Shown here: positions 57,451 through 64,000 of the stretch, piece after piece
Position numbering within the stretch: the stretch's first letter is position 1
Layout of the letters: each line of letters starts with the position of its first letter
Assembly: GCF_001427795.1 (NCBI RefSeq)
Contig: NZ_LMHJ01000003.1
Span: forward strand, 1,037,106-1,101,105
Direction: 5' to 3'
DNA from: Nocardioides sp. Root682
GTDB taxonomy: Bacteria; Actinomycetota; Actinomycetes; Propionibacteriales; Nocardioidaceae
Length of the DNA: 64,000 nucleotides
The notes under the pieces: model-generated
The model's database searches: none
What the model saw: the letters and a program-made list of their open reading frames with translations, nothing else
What the model was told of the DNA's origin: nothing
Translations under genes and position numbers: made by a program

Positions 57451-57942
57451 CTGGACCTGGACCGGATCGGCTTCGTCACGGCGCCACTGGTCTGGCACAA
57501 CGTCGCTGAGCTCCATCGCGACTACGCGCGCGCGTTCGAGGGCTCCGACGTCGTACCGTCTCCCGACCTCGTGGCTGAGGTTTCGGACTTCACCGTCGAG
57601 GCCGGACGCAACGCGACGGCCCGACTGCTGCAGCTTCCCGATCCACCTTCGGCGATCTTTGCCGGAGGCTCGAACCTGGCTCTCGGGGCCATGGCCGAAG
57701 CCAAGGCGCGGGGCCTGCGGGTCCCGCAGGACCTCGCGATCGTGGGTTACACCGACTCTCCCCTCGCATCACTGGTCGACCCGGCGCTGACGGTGGTCGA
57801 AGTCCCCGCGCGACAGATCGGGCTCCAGGCCATGCACGTACTCTCCGAGCTGATCCAGGGCAAGCGACCTCGTCGGCGACGTACCGTGCTCGCGACCAAG
57901 CTGATCGTGCGCGACAGCTGTGGTTCACACCCACTCGGCTGA
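57451..57942 (+). pseudogene. Remnant of LacI family regulator (C-terminal domain only)
   Basis: About 163 codons match the C-terminal two thirds of the ligand domain of LacI/GalR regulators: DRIGFVTAPLVWHNVAELHRDY, then PSAIFAGGSNLALGAMAEA, the hallmark DLAIVGYTDSPLASLVDPALTVVEVP and the end RTVLATKLIVRDS. The DNA-binding domain and the first half of the ligand domain are missing, and no start codon or ribosome binding site suits an independent protein. It abuts a truncated gene on the opposite strand, so the region behind the tRNA is a scar of rearrangement. Confidence 0.75.
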
Positions 57943-57946
57943 CCTG

Positions 57947-59164
57947 TCAGTCGAATGCGAGTCGCAGGGTCGCGTGCCGGCGTACGAAGATGCTGGGGAC
58001 CCAGCGGGCCGCGTCGGGGCCGGTCAGTTCGACGTGACGGGTGTTCTCGAGAAGGGCGCGGATCGCCGCGGTCGCCTCCATCCGGGCGAGGGCCGAGCCG
58101 ACGCAGAAGTGGGTGCCCTTGCCGAAGGCGAGGTGCTGCCGGATGCCCGGTCGGGCGAGGTCCAGTCGGTCGGGGAGCGGGAATCGGGACGGGTCGCGGT
58201 TGGCCGACCCCCACAGCAGCAGCAGGTGGCCGCCCGCGGGCAGCACCGTGTCGCCGAGGGTGGTCTCGACGGGCACGTGGCGGTAGTGGCCGCGGAAGGG
58301 CGACTCCAGTCGGAGGCACTCGTCGAGGAAGGGATCCACGAGCGTCGGGTCAGCGCGGAGCTGCGTCTGGAGGTCGGGTCGCGTTGCCAGGAGGCGAGCG
58401 GCGGTGGAGACGAGTCCGGCTGTCGACTCCCCGCCGGCGCCGACGATCTGCAGGAGCATGAGGACGGCGGTCGACGCGGCGAGTTCGCCGTCCCGGCAGG
58501 CGGTGGCGAGGATCCCCATCAGGTCGTCGCCCGGATCGGTTTGCGCGTGGGTGAACTTCTCGTCGAGGTAGGTGTGCAACTCGAAGGACGCGGTGACCAG
58601 CGCGTCGATCCGCCCCGCGGCCACCACGCCACCGAGGAGTTCCGTGCTGTCGTACGCCCAGCTCAGCAACTGGGGGACGTCGCCGGCGGGAAGGCCGAGC
58701 AGGGTCGCGACCATGGCGAGGGGCAGCCGGTCGGCCATGGCGTCGGCCCAGTCGATCTCGCCGTGGACGGCGTAGCGGGTCCACAGGTCCTCGGCGCACG
58801 CGGCAACGGCCGTGTCGAGGGCGCGGATCCGCTTGCCGAGGGTGTTCATGACGAACCCTCGGTGGGCCTTGTGGATCGGGTCGTCGGCCGTGGCCAGCAC
58901 CTGCTCGATGGTGCCCGCCCCGTCCATCTCCAGGGTCAGGGGAGCGCCGCCGGGGTTCTCGAGCATCACCGCATGCAGGCGGGAGGAGAAGTCCTCCGGA
59001 CGCGTCACCGCGTCGTGGACCAGGTCCCAGTTCGACACCAGGTGGAAGTCGGTGCCGCGCACCCGGTGGACGGGGGAGGTGTCGCGCAGGTGGCGGTACA
59101 GCGCATATGGATCCTCGACGTGCACGGGGTCGAAGAGGTCGATCTCGCCGGCGGTGATCGTCAT
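57947..59164 (-). CDS. Cytochrome P450
   Basis: Soluble class I-type P450 of 405 residues. The haem-binding motif FGKGTHFCVG (Cys ligand near 353), the K-helix ExxR in DECLRLESP (near 285-293), and the I-helix oxygen-activation segment VGAGGESTA (near 244-252, with Glu in the acid position) are all present. It needs a ferredoxin and reductase that are not in the window. The ATG at 59164 has AGGA about 8 nt upstream. The substrate is unknown. It is divergent from a TetR gene, with a 10-bp inverted repeat pair in the 211-bp gap, so substrate-responsive control by that TetR is likely. Confidence 0.92.
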   Translation of the reverse strand: MTITAGEIDLFDPVHVEDPYALYRHLRDTSPVHRVRGTDFHLVSNWDLVHDAVTRPEDFSSRLHAVMLENPGGAPLTLEMDGAGTIEQVLATADDPIHKAHRGFVMNTLGKRIRALDTAVAACAEDLWTRYAVHGEIDWADAMADRLPLAMVATLLGLPAGDVPQLLSWAYDSTELLGGVVAAGRIDALVTASFELHTYLDEKFTHAQTDPGDDLMGILATACRDGELAASTAVLMLLQIVGAGGESTAGLVSTAARLLATRPDLQTQLRADPTLVDPFLDECLRLESPFRGHYRHVPVETTLGDTVLPAGGHLLLLWGSANRDPSRFPLPDRLDLARPGIRQHLAFGKGTHFCVGSALARMEATAAIRALLENTRHVELTGPDAARWVPSIFVRRHATLRLAFD

Positions 59165-59274
59165 CGGAGTCCTGTCGTGGGAGGGGCTTCTCGATGAATC
59201 GTTCGGGTCCGTGACGGGGCGGTCAAGGGAGTCCGGAGAAGTCGGACGGGCCGCTCCCGACCGGTTCTGAGCGG

Positions 59275-59344
59275 TGTCTCACCAAGGGCGCCGGCAGGCG
59301 GGATGACGGCGGACAAATGTGGCAGTGTGTCCCATGGTGAGACA
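59275..59344. promoter_or_regulatory. Paired inverted repeats TGTCTCACCA / TGGTGAGACA between P450 and TetR
   Basis: TGTCTCACCA (59275-59284) and TGGTGAGACA (59335-59344) are perfect reverse complements 50 bp apart. Each extends into a local dyad (GGTG-TCT-CACC, and an imperfect 19-bp dyad at 59326-59344). They are likely binding sites of the adjacent TetR protein controlling both directions. Confidence 0.6.
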
Positions 59345-59375
59345 AAATACTTGAACTGTCCGAAGGGGTTTTCTC

Positions 59376-59933
59376 ATGGCGACGGCACACGCACCTGACT
59401 GGTTGGCCGGCGGTGACCGCCGCGAGCTCGCCGTACGTCGGCTGGTGGGATCGGCTCGGGAGCTCCTGGTCGAGCGCGGCGTCGAGAAGTTCAGTGCCGA
59501 AGCGGTCGCGGCGCGGGCGGGCTGCTCCCGGGCCACGCTCTACCGCTACGTCGGCGGACGGACGGCGCTCATCGATGCGGTGGTGGCCGAGGCGGCGGCC
59601 ACGGTCGCCGAACGCGTCGAGCGCGAGGTGCATGGCCTGCGCGGGAGCGAGCGGGTGGTGGAAGCGATCCTGGCTTCCGTGCTCGCGATTCGCGCGGACC
59701 GGACGCTCCAGGAGTGGTTCCTGGGGCGACGGACCGCTCGCAGCGACGAGTACTTCAGCCGCTCAGGCGCCATGGCCCAGTTGGCGACCCGCCTGACCGG
59801 GATGGCGCAGGACCACCCGCACGGCGGCGACTGGGTGGTCCGCGTCGTCCTGTCACTCCTGGCCTGGCCGGGCCAGGACCCCGACGTCGAGCGGGATCTG
59901 GTCGTGACCTACGTCGCTCCAGCCTTCGCCTGA
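59376..59933 (+). CDS. TetR family transcriptional regulator
   Basis: Regulator of 185 residues with a standard TetR helix-turn-helix (about 18-65: ELLVERGVEKFSAEAVAARAGCSRATLYRYVGGR in pieces) and a helical ligand-binding part that is not conserved enough to suggest an effector. The ATG at 59376 follows an A+T-rich leader (ACAAAATACTTGAACTGTCC). Divergent from the P450 gene and next to matched inverted repeats, it is the obvious candidate repressor of that gene. Its 3' end faces another TetR gene with a 122-nt gap that contains no gene I can support. Confidence 0.88.
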   Translation: MATAHAPDWLAGGDRRELAVRRLVGSARELLVERGVEKFSAEAVAARAGCSRATLYRYVGGRTALIDAVVAEAAATVAERVEREVHGLRGSERVVEAILASVLAIRADRTLQEWFLGRRTARSDEYFSRSGAMAQLATRLTGMAQDHPHGGDWVVRVVLSLLAWPGQDPDVERDLVVTYVAPAFA

Positions 59934-60055
59934 GCGCTACCGGGCGGACGCATTGCGTGCGGCGAACGGCAGCCGCACCGGTTCGGCAGCGGTGAGTGTC
60001 GTGGCCAGCCTCAGCGGGAAGTCAGGTTTCAGCGAGCGCGACGACGGCTGAGTCG

Positions 60056-60694
60056 TCAGGCGTCCCTGAACACCCCGTGGAGCGCCTTGCCGATGAAGGC
60101 GCCGAGGTCGTCCGGGGCCCAGTCGTTGGCGGGGTCGAGGACCGAACGCACTGCCGACTCACAAGTTGCCAGGAAGAGGTCGATGAGCACCGGGAGCTTC
60201 CGGTCCAGGTCCTCCGTCTGCCACCAGTGCTCCATGGCCGGTCGGATCCACTCCACGGTCCGAGCCTGGACGAGGGCCTTCCCGGCACGGAAGCGCTCGG
60301 CGATGGCCGGGTCGGGCTCGCCCGCGAAGATGAGGCGCCAGGTGTCGGGGGTGTCCGTGGCGGCGTGGAGCAGTGCCCGGAACCCGTCGACGAAGGCCTG
60401 TTCGGGATCGTCGGCATTCGCGGAGCTGTGCAGCGCCGTGAAGATCGAGTCGACCAGGGCTCCGGTCTCTCGGTCGAGGAGGGCGTCGACCAGCTCGACC
60501 CGGTCGGCGAAGCACGCGTAGACGACGGGTCGGGTGACCCCCATGGCCGTGGCCACTGAGCCCACGGTGACAGCGCCGATCCCGTCCCGCACGGCGATGG
60601 TCAGGGCTGCGTCGAGGACATGGGGGCGTCGGCGTTCCGGTCCGAGGTGCGCGGCGCGCTGCCGTCCGTCGCGGGTCGTCGTGCTGGAGGACAT
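60056..60694 (-). CDS. TetR family transcriptional regulator
   Basis: Regulator of 212 residues with the TetR helix-turn-helix at about 28-73 (GIGAVTVGSVATAMGVTRPVVYACFADRVELVDALL in pieces) and a C-terminal domain containing two Trp-rich helices (EWIRPAMEHWWQ). The ATG at 60694 has TACGCT 6 nt upstream, so the transcript may be leaderless. It is divergent from the acyl-CoA dehydrogenase-MpaB operon. A direct repeat of GCAATTTCCTnCA with 21-bp period and a TGTAG-N7-CTACA dyad lie in the 103-bp gap, and are probably its operator. The effector is likely an acyl-CoA or the substrate of the downstream operon. Confidence 0.88.
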   Translation of the reverse strand: MSSSTTTRDGRQRAAHLGPERRRPHVLDAALTIAVRDGIGAVTVGSVATAMGVTRPVVYACFADRVELVDALLDRETGALVDSIFTALHSSANADDPEQAFVDGFRALLHAATDTPDTWRLIFAGEPDPAIAERFRAGKALVQARTVEWIRPAMEHWWQTEDLDRKLPVLIDLFLATCESAVRSVLDPANDWAPDDLGAFIGKALHGVFRDA

Positions 60695-60700
60695 GGGCCG

Positions 60701-60706
60701 AGCGTA
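60701..60706 (-). promoter_or_regulatory. -10 element TACGCT, leaderless start of TetR gene at 60694
   Basis: On the minus strand TACGCT ends 6 nt before the ATG at 60694. Confidence 0.45.
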
Positions 60707-60715
60707 GGCGATCCG

Positions 60716-60749
60716 GCAATTTCCTGCATAGATGTAGCAATTTCCTACA
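60716..60749. promoter_or_regulatory. Candidate TetR operator: direct repeat GCAATTTCCTnCA and TGTAG-N7-CTACA
   Basis: GCAATTTCCTGCA (60716-60728) recurs as GCAATTTCCTACA (60737-60749), 21 bp apart, two helical turns. The second copy is part of the dyad TGTAG-N7-CTACA (60733-60749). The stretch is A+T-rich and lies between the divergent TetR and acyl-CoA dehydrogenase genes. Confidence 0.6.
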
Positions 60750-60797
60750 CGAGTGTATTAATCTGGCTCCGCCCCTTCCCGGACGGAGAGATTTCTG

Positions 60798-62657
60798 ATG
60801 AGCCTGTTCAACCCGCACAAGCCCGACTTCAGCGAGTTCGATGCGGAGACGCAGCGGATCTTCGAGGCGACCATCGCCTTCTTCGAAGGCAAGGGCAAGG
60901 GGTGGCTGCTCCAGCAGGACCGCGACCGGGTCTGGTTCGACGAGTTCCTCGACTTCCAGAAGAAGGAGAAGGTCTTCGCGACCCTGCTGACCCCGTCGGC
61001 GCAGGCCGAGGGTGACCCGAACAAGCGGTGGGACGAGGCCCGCGTCACCAAGTACAGCCAGATCCTCGGCTTCTACGGCATGTCGTACTGGTACGTCTGG
61101 CAGGTCACGATCCTCGGCCTGGGGCCGATCTGGCAGAGCGGCAACGAGGCGGTCAAGCGCAGGGCAGCCCAACTGCTCGACGACGGCGAGATCTTCGCGT
61201 TCGGCCTGTCGGAGCGCGACCACGGCGCCGACGTCTACACCTCCGACATGGTGCTCACCCCGGACGGCAAGGGCGGCTACCGGGCCAACGGCGGAAAGTA
61301 CTACATCGGCAACGGCAACAAGGCCGGCATGGTGTCGGTCTTCGGCCGCGTCGAGGGCCTGTCGACCGGTCCGAAGACCCAGGACGGCTACGTCTTCTTC
61401 GTCGCCGACAGCAAGCACAAGGCGTACAAGCTCCGCAAGAACGTCGTCAACTCGCAGATCTACGTCGCTGCCTTCGACCTCGAGGACTACCCGGTCCGCG
61501 AGGAGGACATCATCCACGTCGGTTCCGAGGCCTTCGACGCGGCGATCAACACCGTCAATGTGGGCAAGTTCAACATCGGCTTCGGTGCCGTCGGTGCCAC
61601 CCAGCACATCTGGCACGAAGGCCTCACCCACGCCGACAACCGGGTGCTCTTCGACACCAAGGTCACCGACTTCGCGCAGGTGCGTGCCAACTTCACCGAG
61701 AGCTGGGTCCGCCTGCAGGCGATGGACCTCTACTCGGAACGAGCCGTCGACTACATGCGCTCCGCCGCTGCCGACGACCGCCGCTACCTGCTCTTCGACG
61801 CCATCGAGAAGATGACCGTCAGCCGTCAGGGCGCCCACATCTACGAGCTCATCGCCGACTGCATCGCCGCTCGCGGCTTCGAGAACGACATGTACTACCC
61901 GGTCGGCGCGATCGCGATGATGGGCCTGCCCCGCCTCGAGGGCACCGTCCACCTCAACATGGCGCTGTCCCTGAAGTTCCTGCAGGGCTACATCTTCAGC
62001 CCGACCGACGCGAGCCTGGCGCTGCTCGCGGTCCGCGGAAAGGCCGGCAAGGTTCCCGACGCAGCGTTCACCCCGGCGTTCAAGGCCGCGCGTGCCGCGA
62101 TCCGTGCCGCCAAGCCGATCGGTGCCCGGCTCGCAGCGGCCTCGCCCGAGCTGCCCCCACGTCGCCGCGACACCGCGGACGACACGTACCTGTGGAACCA
62201 GGGGCCGACCGCGGGCCTGAGCAAGGTCGTCTTCCACGACTGGCGTGCGGTGTACGCCGAGTGGGCGCACCTGCCGAACGTGAAGCTGTTGCTGGAACAG
62301 GTCGACGCGTTCCAGGCGCTGCTGGGCACGACGCCGCTGAGCAAAGAGCAGATGCGCGACCTCGACCTGCTGCTGGTCGTGGGGGACATCTTCACCACCG
62401 TCGCGTACGGCGACCTCATCCTCCAGCAGTCCAGGATCTCGAGCATCGACGACGACCTGGTCGACAGCATCTTCGAGGTGCTGGTCGGTGACGTTTCTGC
62501 CCATGCGCTGACGCTGACCCGGAAACCGTCGCTGACCAACGCCCAGGTGAAGGGTGCCAACGCGATCCAGCGTCGTCCCGCCTTCGATGCCGGGCGCTCC
62601 GAGCGGGTGTGGGCCGACGCTCGTGCCACTGCCGGCACCTACTCGATGAACCCGTGA
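60798..62657 (+). CDS. Acyl-CoA dehydrogenase family protein
   Basis: FAD-dependent acyl-CoA dehydrogenase-like protein of 619 residues, longer than classic members (about 380-400) and similar in size to the large ACAD/acyl-CoA oxidase-like group. The FAD-binding segment FAFGLSERDHGADVYTSDMVL (in pieces near 133-153) contains the expected S/T-E-x-x-x-G-x-D pattern, followed by GGYRANGGKYYIGNGNKAGM. A C-terminal extension of over 150 residues (with DDTYLWNQGPTAGL) is additional. ATG 60798 has GGAGAG 8 nt upstream. It is co-transcribed with the MpaB-like gene 8 nt later and probably passes electrons to EtfBA. The substrate is unknown. Confidence 0.88.
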   Translation: MSLFNPHKPDFSEFDAETQRIFEATIAFFEGKGKGWLLQQDRDRVWFDEFLDFQKKEKVFATLLTPSAQAEGDPNKRWDEARVTKYSQILGFYGMSYWYVWQVTILGLGPIWQSGNEAVKRRAAQLLDDGEIFAFGLSERDHGADVYTSDMVLTPDGKGGYRANGGKYYIGNGNKAGMVSVFGRVEGLSTGPKTQDGYVFFVADSKHKAYKLRKNVVNSQIYVAAFDLEDYPVREEDIIHVGSEAFDAAINTVNVGKFNIGFGAVGATQHIWHEGLTHADNRVLFDTKVTDFAQVRANFTESWVRLQAMDLYSERAVDYMRSAAADDRRYLLFDAIEKMTVSRQGAHIYELIADCIAARGFENDMYYPVGAIAMMGLPRLEGTVHLNMALSLKFLQGYIFSPTDASLALLAVRGKAGKVPDAAFTPAFKAARAAIRAAKPIGARLAAASPELPPRRRDTADDTYLWNQGPTAGLSKVVFHDWRAVYAEWAHLPNVKLLLEQVDAFQALLGTTPLSKEQMRDLDLLLVVGDIFTTVAYGDLILQQSRISSIDDDLVDSIFEVLVGDVSAHALTLTRKPSLTNAQVKGANAIQRRPAFDAGRSERVWADARATAGTYSMNP

Positions 62658-62665
62658 GGACTCCC

Positions 62666-63730
62666 ATGACGAAGCACAAGGCCAGCCGCGAGATCACGCC
62701 CCACGAGGACTACGGGTTCTTCGGCCCGGACTCGGTCACCCGGAAGGTGTGGGGCCACCCCACGACGCCGCTGATGGGCATCGTTCGTGCCGTCACGATC
62801 GAGGAGCTCGACCCCAACCTCCTCGCCGCTGTGCACAACACCGGTGCGAACTACGACCGGCTCGACACCCGCTACGCCCGGACGGTCCAGTACTTCGCCG
62901 CGGTCGCGTTCGCCGACAGCCGCAGCGTCTCGAAGATGGCCGACGTCCTCGTCAAGATCCACTCCAAGGCCATCGGCATCGAGCCGGTCAGCGGCAACCG
63001 GTACGACGCCAACGACCCGGACTCCCAGCTGTGGATCCTGGTCACGGGCTGGCACTCGGTGCTCACCGCCTACGAGATGTTCGGTCCCGGCAAGCTCAGC
63101 GACGCCGAGGTCGAGGAGTTCTGGGCCGAGTGCGCCATCGCGGCGGAGTTCCAGACCTGCGACCCGACGGCGGTCCCCCGCTCGCGGGAGGAGGTCCGGG
63201 CCTACTTCGAGGCATGGCGCCCGAAGCTGGCCGCCAGCGAGGCCACCCAGCGGATGATGCACCACCTGCTGAATGGCGCGAACGAGGTCGTCCCGCGCGG
63301 GGGACTGGTCGGGCTGAGTCGACCCGTGGCGAACTGGTTGCTCCGCAAGGGGACGATCGCGACCCTGCCGCGACACATGCGCCGGCTCGCCGACATCCGG
63401 CAGTCGCGCGTCACGGACGTCCTGGTCACCCTGGTCCTGCGGGTGATGATGGCAGTCCTCCACCGGAGCCGACCGCTGCAGCGATGGATCCTCGGCATGC
63501 TGGCGCCGAAGACCCTGCCGATCGTCGAGCCGTACTGGCAGGGAATCCCGCCCGTGAACCCGGTGGTGCTCACACCTGCCGAGGCGCGAGAGCGCTACGG
63601 CTACCTCAAGCCCGCAGAGGCGCACCTCGAGCTCCGGGTTCGTCAGCATGCGCGCGTGTTCGACGACCACCTGGCACCCAGCGACGAGGGGCTGATCGAG
63701 TCGCAGCCCATCCTCGGTGCGCTCGGCTAG
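62666..63730 (+). CDS. MpaB/latex-clearing-type oxygenase family protein (DUF2236)
   Basis: Protein of 354 residues of the oxygenase MpaB family (DUF2236), whose characterised members are b-type haem proteins such as rubber oxygenase Lcp and the mycophenolic-acid pathway enzyme MpaB. Visible features are the start of the domain at about residue 15 (YGFFGPDSVTRKVWG), the DSQLWILVTGWHSVLTAYEMF segment (near 115-135) with the conserved Trp-His region, and a basic central part. ATG 62666 has GAGGA 7 nt upstream. It lies in one operon with the acyl-CoA dehydrogenase under likely TetR control. Oxidative cleavage of a hydrophobic substrate is inference. Confidence 0.8.
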   Translation: MTKHKASREITPHEDYGFFGPDSVTRKVWGHPTTPLMGIVRAVTIEELDPNLLAAVHNTGANYDRLDTRYARTVQYFAAVAFADSRSVSKMADVLVKIHSKAIGIEPVSGNRYDANDPDSQLWILVTGWHSVLTAYEMFGPGKLSDAEVEEFWAECAIAAEFQTCDPTAVPRSREEVRAYFEAWRPKLAASEATQRMMHHLLNGANEVVPRGGLVGLSRPVANWLLRKGTIATLPRHMRRLADIRQSRVTDVLVTLVLRVMMAVLHRSRPLQRWILGMLAPKTLPIVEPYWQGIPPVNPVVLTPAEARERYGYLKPAEAHLELRVRQHARVFDDHLAPSDEGLIESQPILGALG

Positions 63731-63816
63731 GACCCAGCGGGTGACGCAGCGGTGACCTCCGGATGAAGTCTCGCTACGTCGACCTCCGCGAGGCCGGACG
63801 GGGGCCGGAACCCACC

Positions 63817-63822
63817 TAGCCT
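63817..63822 (+). promoter_or_regulatory. -10 element TAGCCT, leaderless start of GT87-like gene
   Basis: TAGCCT lies 7 nt upstream of the GTG at 63830 and supports this start for the partial gene at the window edge. Confidence 0.5.
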
Positions 63823-63829
63823 CGGGCAG

Positions 63830-64000
63830 GTGGACTCTCCCCGGACCGCCGGCCGCCTCGTCGCGGCGCTCGCCACTTGCGTCGGGCTGTGGTGCGCGCT
63901 GCTTGCCTGGCGCTGGGAGTGGTTCATCGACCTGCGGGTCTACGAGCTCGGCGCGAGCGCCCTGTTCCGGGGCGACCTCTACGACGTCCGCTTCCATGTC
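63830..64000 (+). CDS. GT87 (DUF2029) mannosyltransferase-like protein, 3' end outside window
   Basis: The first 57 residues of a polytopic membrane glycosyltransferase. It has a basic start, a first transmembrane helix (LVAALATCVGLWCALLAW, about 10-27) and the extracytoplasmic segment IDLRVYELGASALFRGDLYD (near 33-52), which matches the D-L-x-V-Y...G...L-Y-D pattern of GT87 polyprenol-phosphomannose-dependent alpha-1,2-mannosyltransferases such as PimE. The catalytic Asp is expected in this segment. The frame is open to the right edge. The start is GTG 63830 with a leaderless -10 hexamer. Confidence 0.7.
   Translation, partial: MDSPRTAGRLVAALATCVGLWCALLAWRWEWFIDLRVYELGASALFRGDLYDVRFHV

Noticed and set aside
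57349..57510. Extension of the minus-strand remnant upstream to an ATG near 57513 as a 56-residue gene
   Set aside because: The overlapping plus-strand LacI frame is clearly genuine there, so only the part up to about 57450 was kept as a fragment.
59255..59275. Fifth GGTCCC-like site upstream of the P450 gene
   Set aside because: Only the CTGAGCGGT half resembles site B and the GGTCCC half is absent at the right spacing.
59940..60052. Minus-strand frame ending in an Arg/Ala-rich tail (LTAAEPVRLPFAARNASAR) between the two convergent TetR genes
   Set aside because: Too short and without start, ribosome binding site or partner; could be a remnant but equally a chance frame.

Overview
The window is high-GC (roughly 70% by eye), densely coded actinobacterial DNA. 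It carries F420-type luciferase-like oxidoreductase, GlgE-pathway and KshA genes, a Tat-type metallophosphoesterase, the nadD-rsfS-gpgP order known from mycobacteria, and many leaderless starts. A Nocardioides-like member of the Nocardioidaceae or Propionibacteriales is the best guess; the genus is inference. No rRNA, CRISPR array, intact insertion sequence or prophage was seen. All similarity statements come from reading the sequence, not from searches.

Layout. 1-3.2 kb: secreted metallophosphoesterase (cut by the left edge), MgtA-like glycosyltransferase, LOG-like protein. 3.3-22.4 kb: a catabolic region with four SDR dehydrogenases, a SnoaL/NTF2-like protein, an F420-type oxidoreductase, IclR and KstR-like TetR regulators, a KshA-type Rieske oxygenase with a four-cysteine companion, a 3-alpha-hydroxysteroid-dehydrogenase-like SDR, and a seven-gene operon (acyl-CoA ligase, OYE reductase, peptide-type ABC transporter, amidase). 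The transporter's binding protein lies at 20.8-22.4 kb. Between amidase and binding protein sits an AbiEi/DUF559-type gene flanked by inverted arrays of 22-bp repeats. 22.5-30.2 kb: RIO kinase, M1 peptidase, small membrane proteins, CnoX/YbbN-like protein, EI24 protein, LysR/EamA pair, NUDIX protein. 30.2-48.1 kb: alpha-glucan metabolism (glgB, alpha-galactosidase, mak-treS-glgE, glgP, glgX), interrupted by an MFS exporter, a lipoprotein, a flavin-split-barrel protein and moeA. 48.2-57.3 kb: enoyl-CoA hydratase, etfBA, secreted PLD-like protein, proA, CDP-alcohol transferase, nadD-rsfS-gpgP, tRNA-Ala(GGC). 57.3-64 kb: two gene remnants behind the tRNA, then P450, two TetR regulators, acyl-CoA dehydrogenase, MpaB-family oxygenase and the start of a GT87 mannosyltransferase.

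How the genes work together. The 3.3-22.4 kb genes fit uptake, amide cleavage, CoA activation and ring oxidation of a steroid-like acid, possibly a conjugated bile acid; that substrate is inference. Four copies of a GGTCCC-N(7)-CGG motif lie upstream of the four transcription units and may be a shared operator. TreS, Mak, GlgE and GlgB form the trehalose-to-alpha-glucan route, with GlgP, GlgX and GalA for glucan and galactoside turnover. EtfBA can take electrons from acyl-CoA dehydrogenases such as the one at 60.8 kb.

Sixteen coding starts have a TANNNT hexamer exactly 6 or 7 nt upstream, the leaderless-mRNA arrangement. At glgE the hexamer overlaps the stop codon of moeA.
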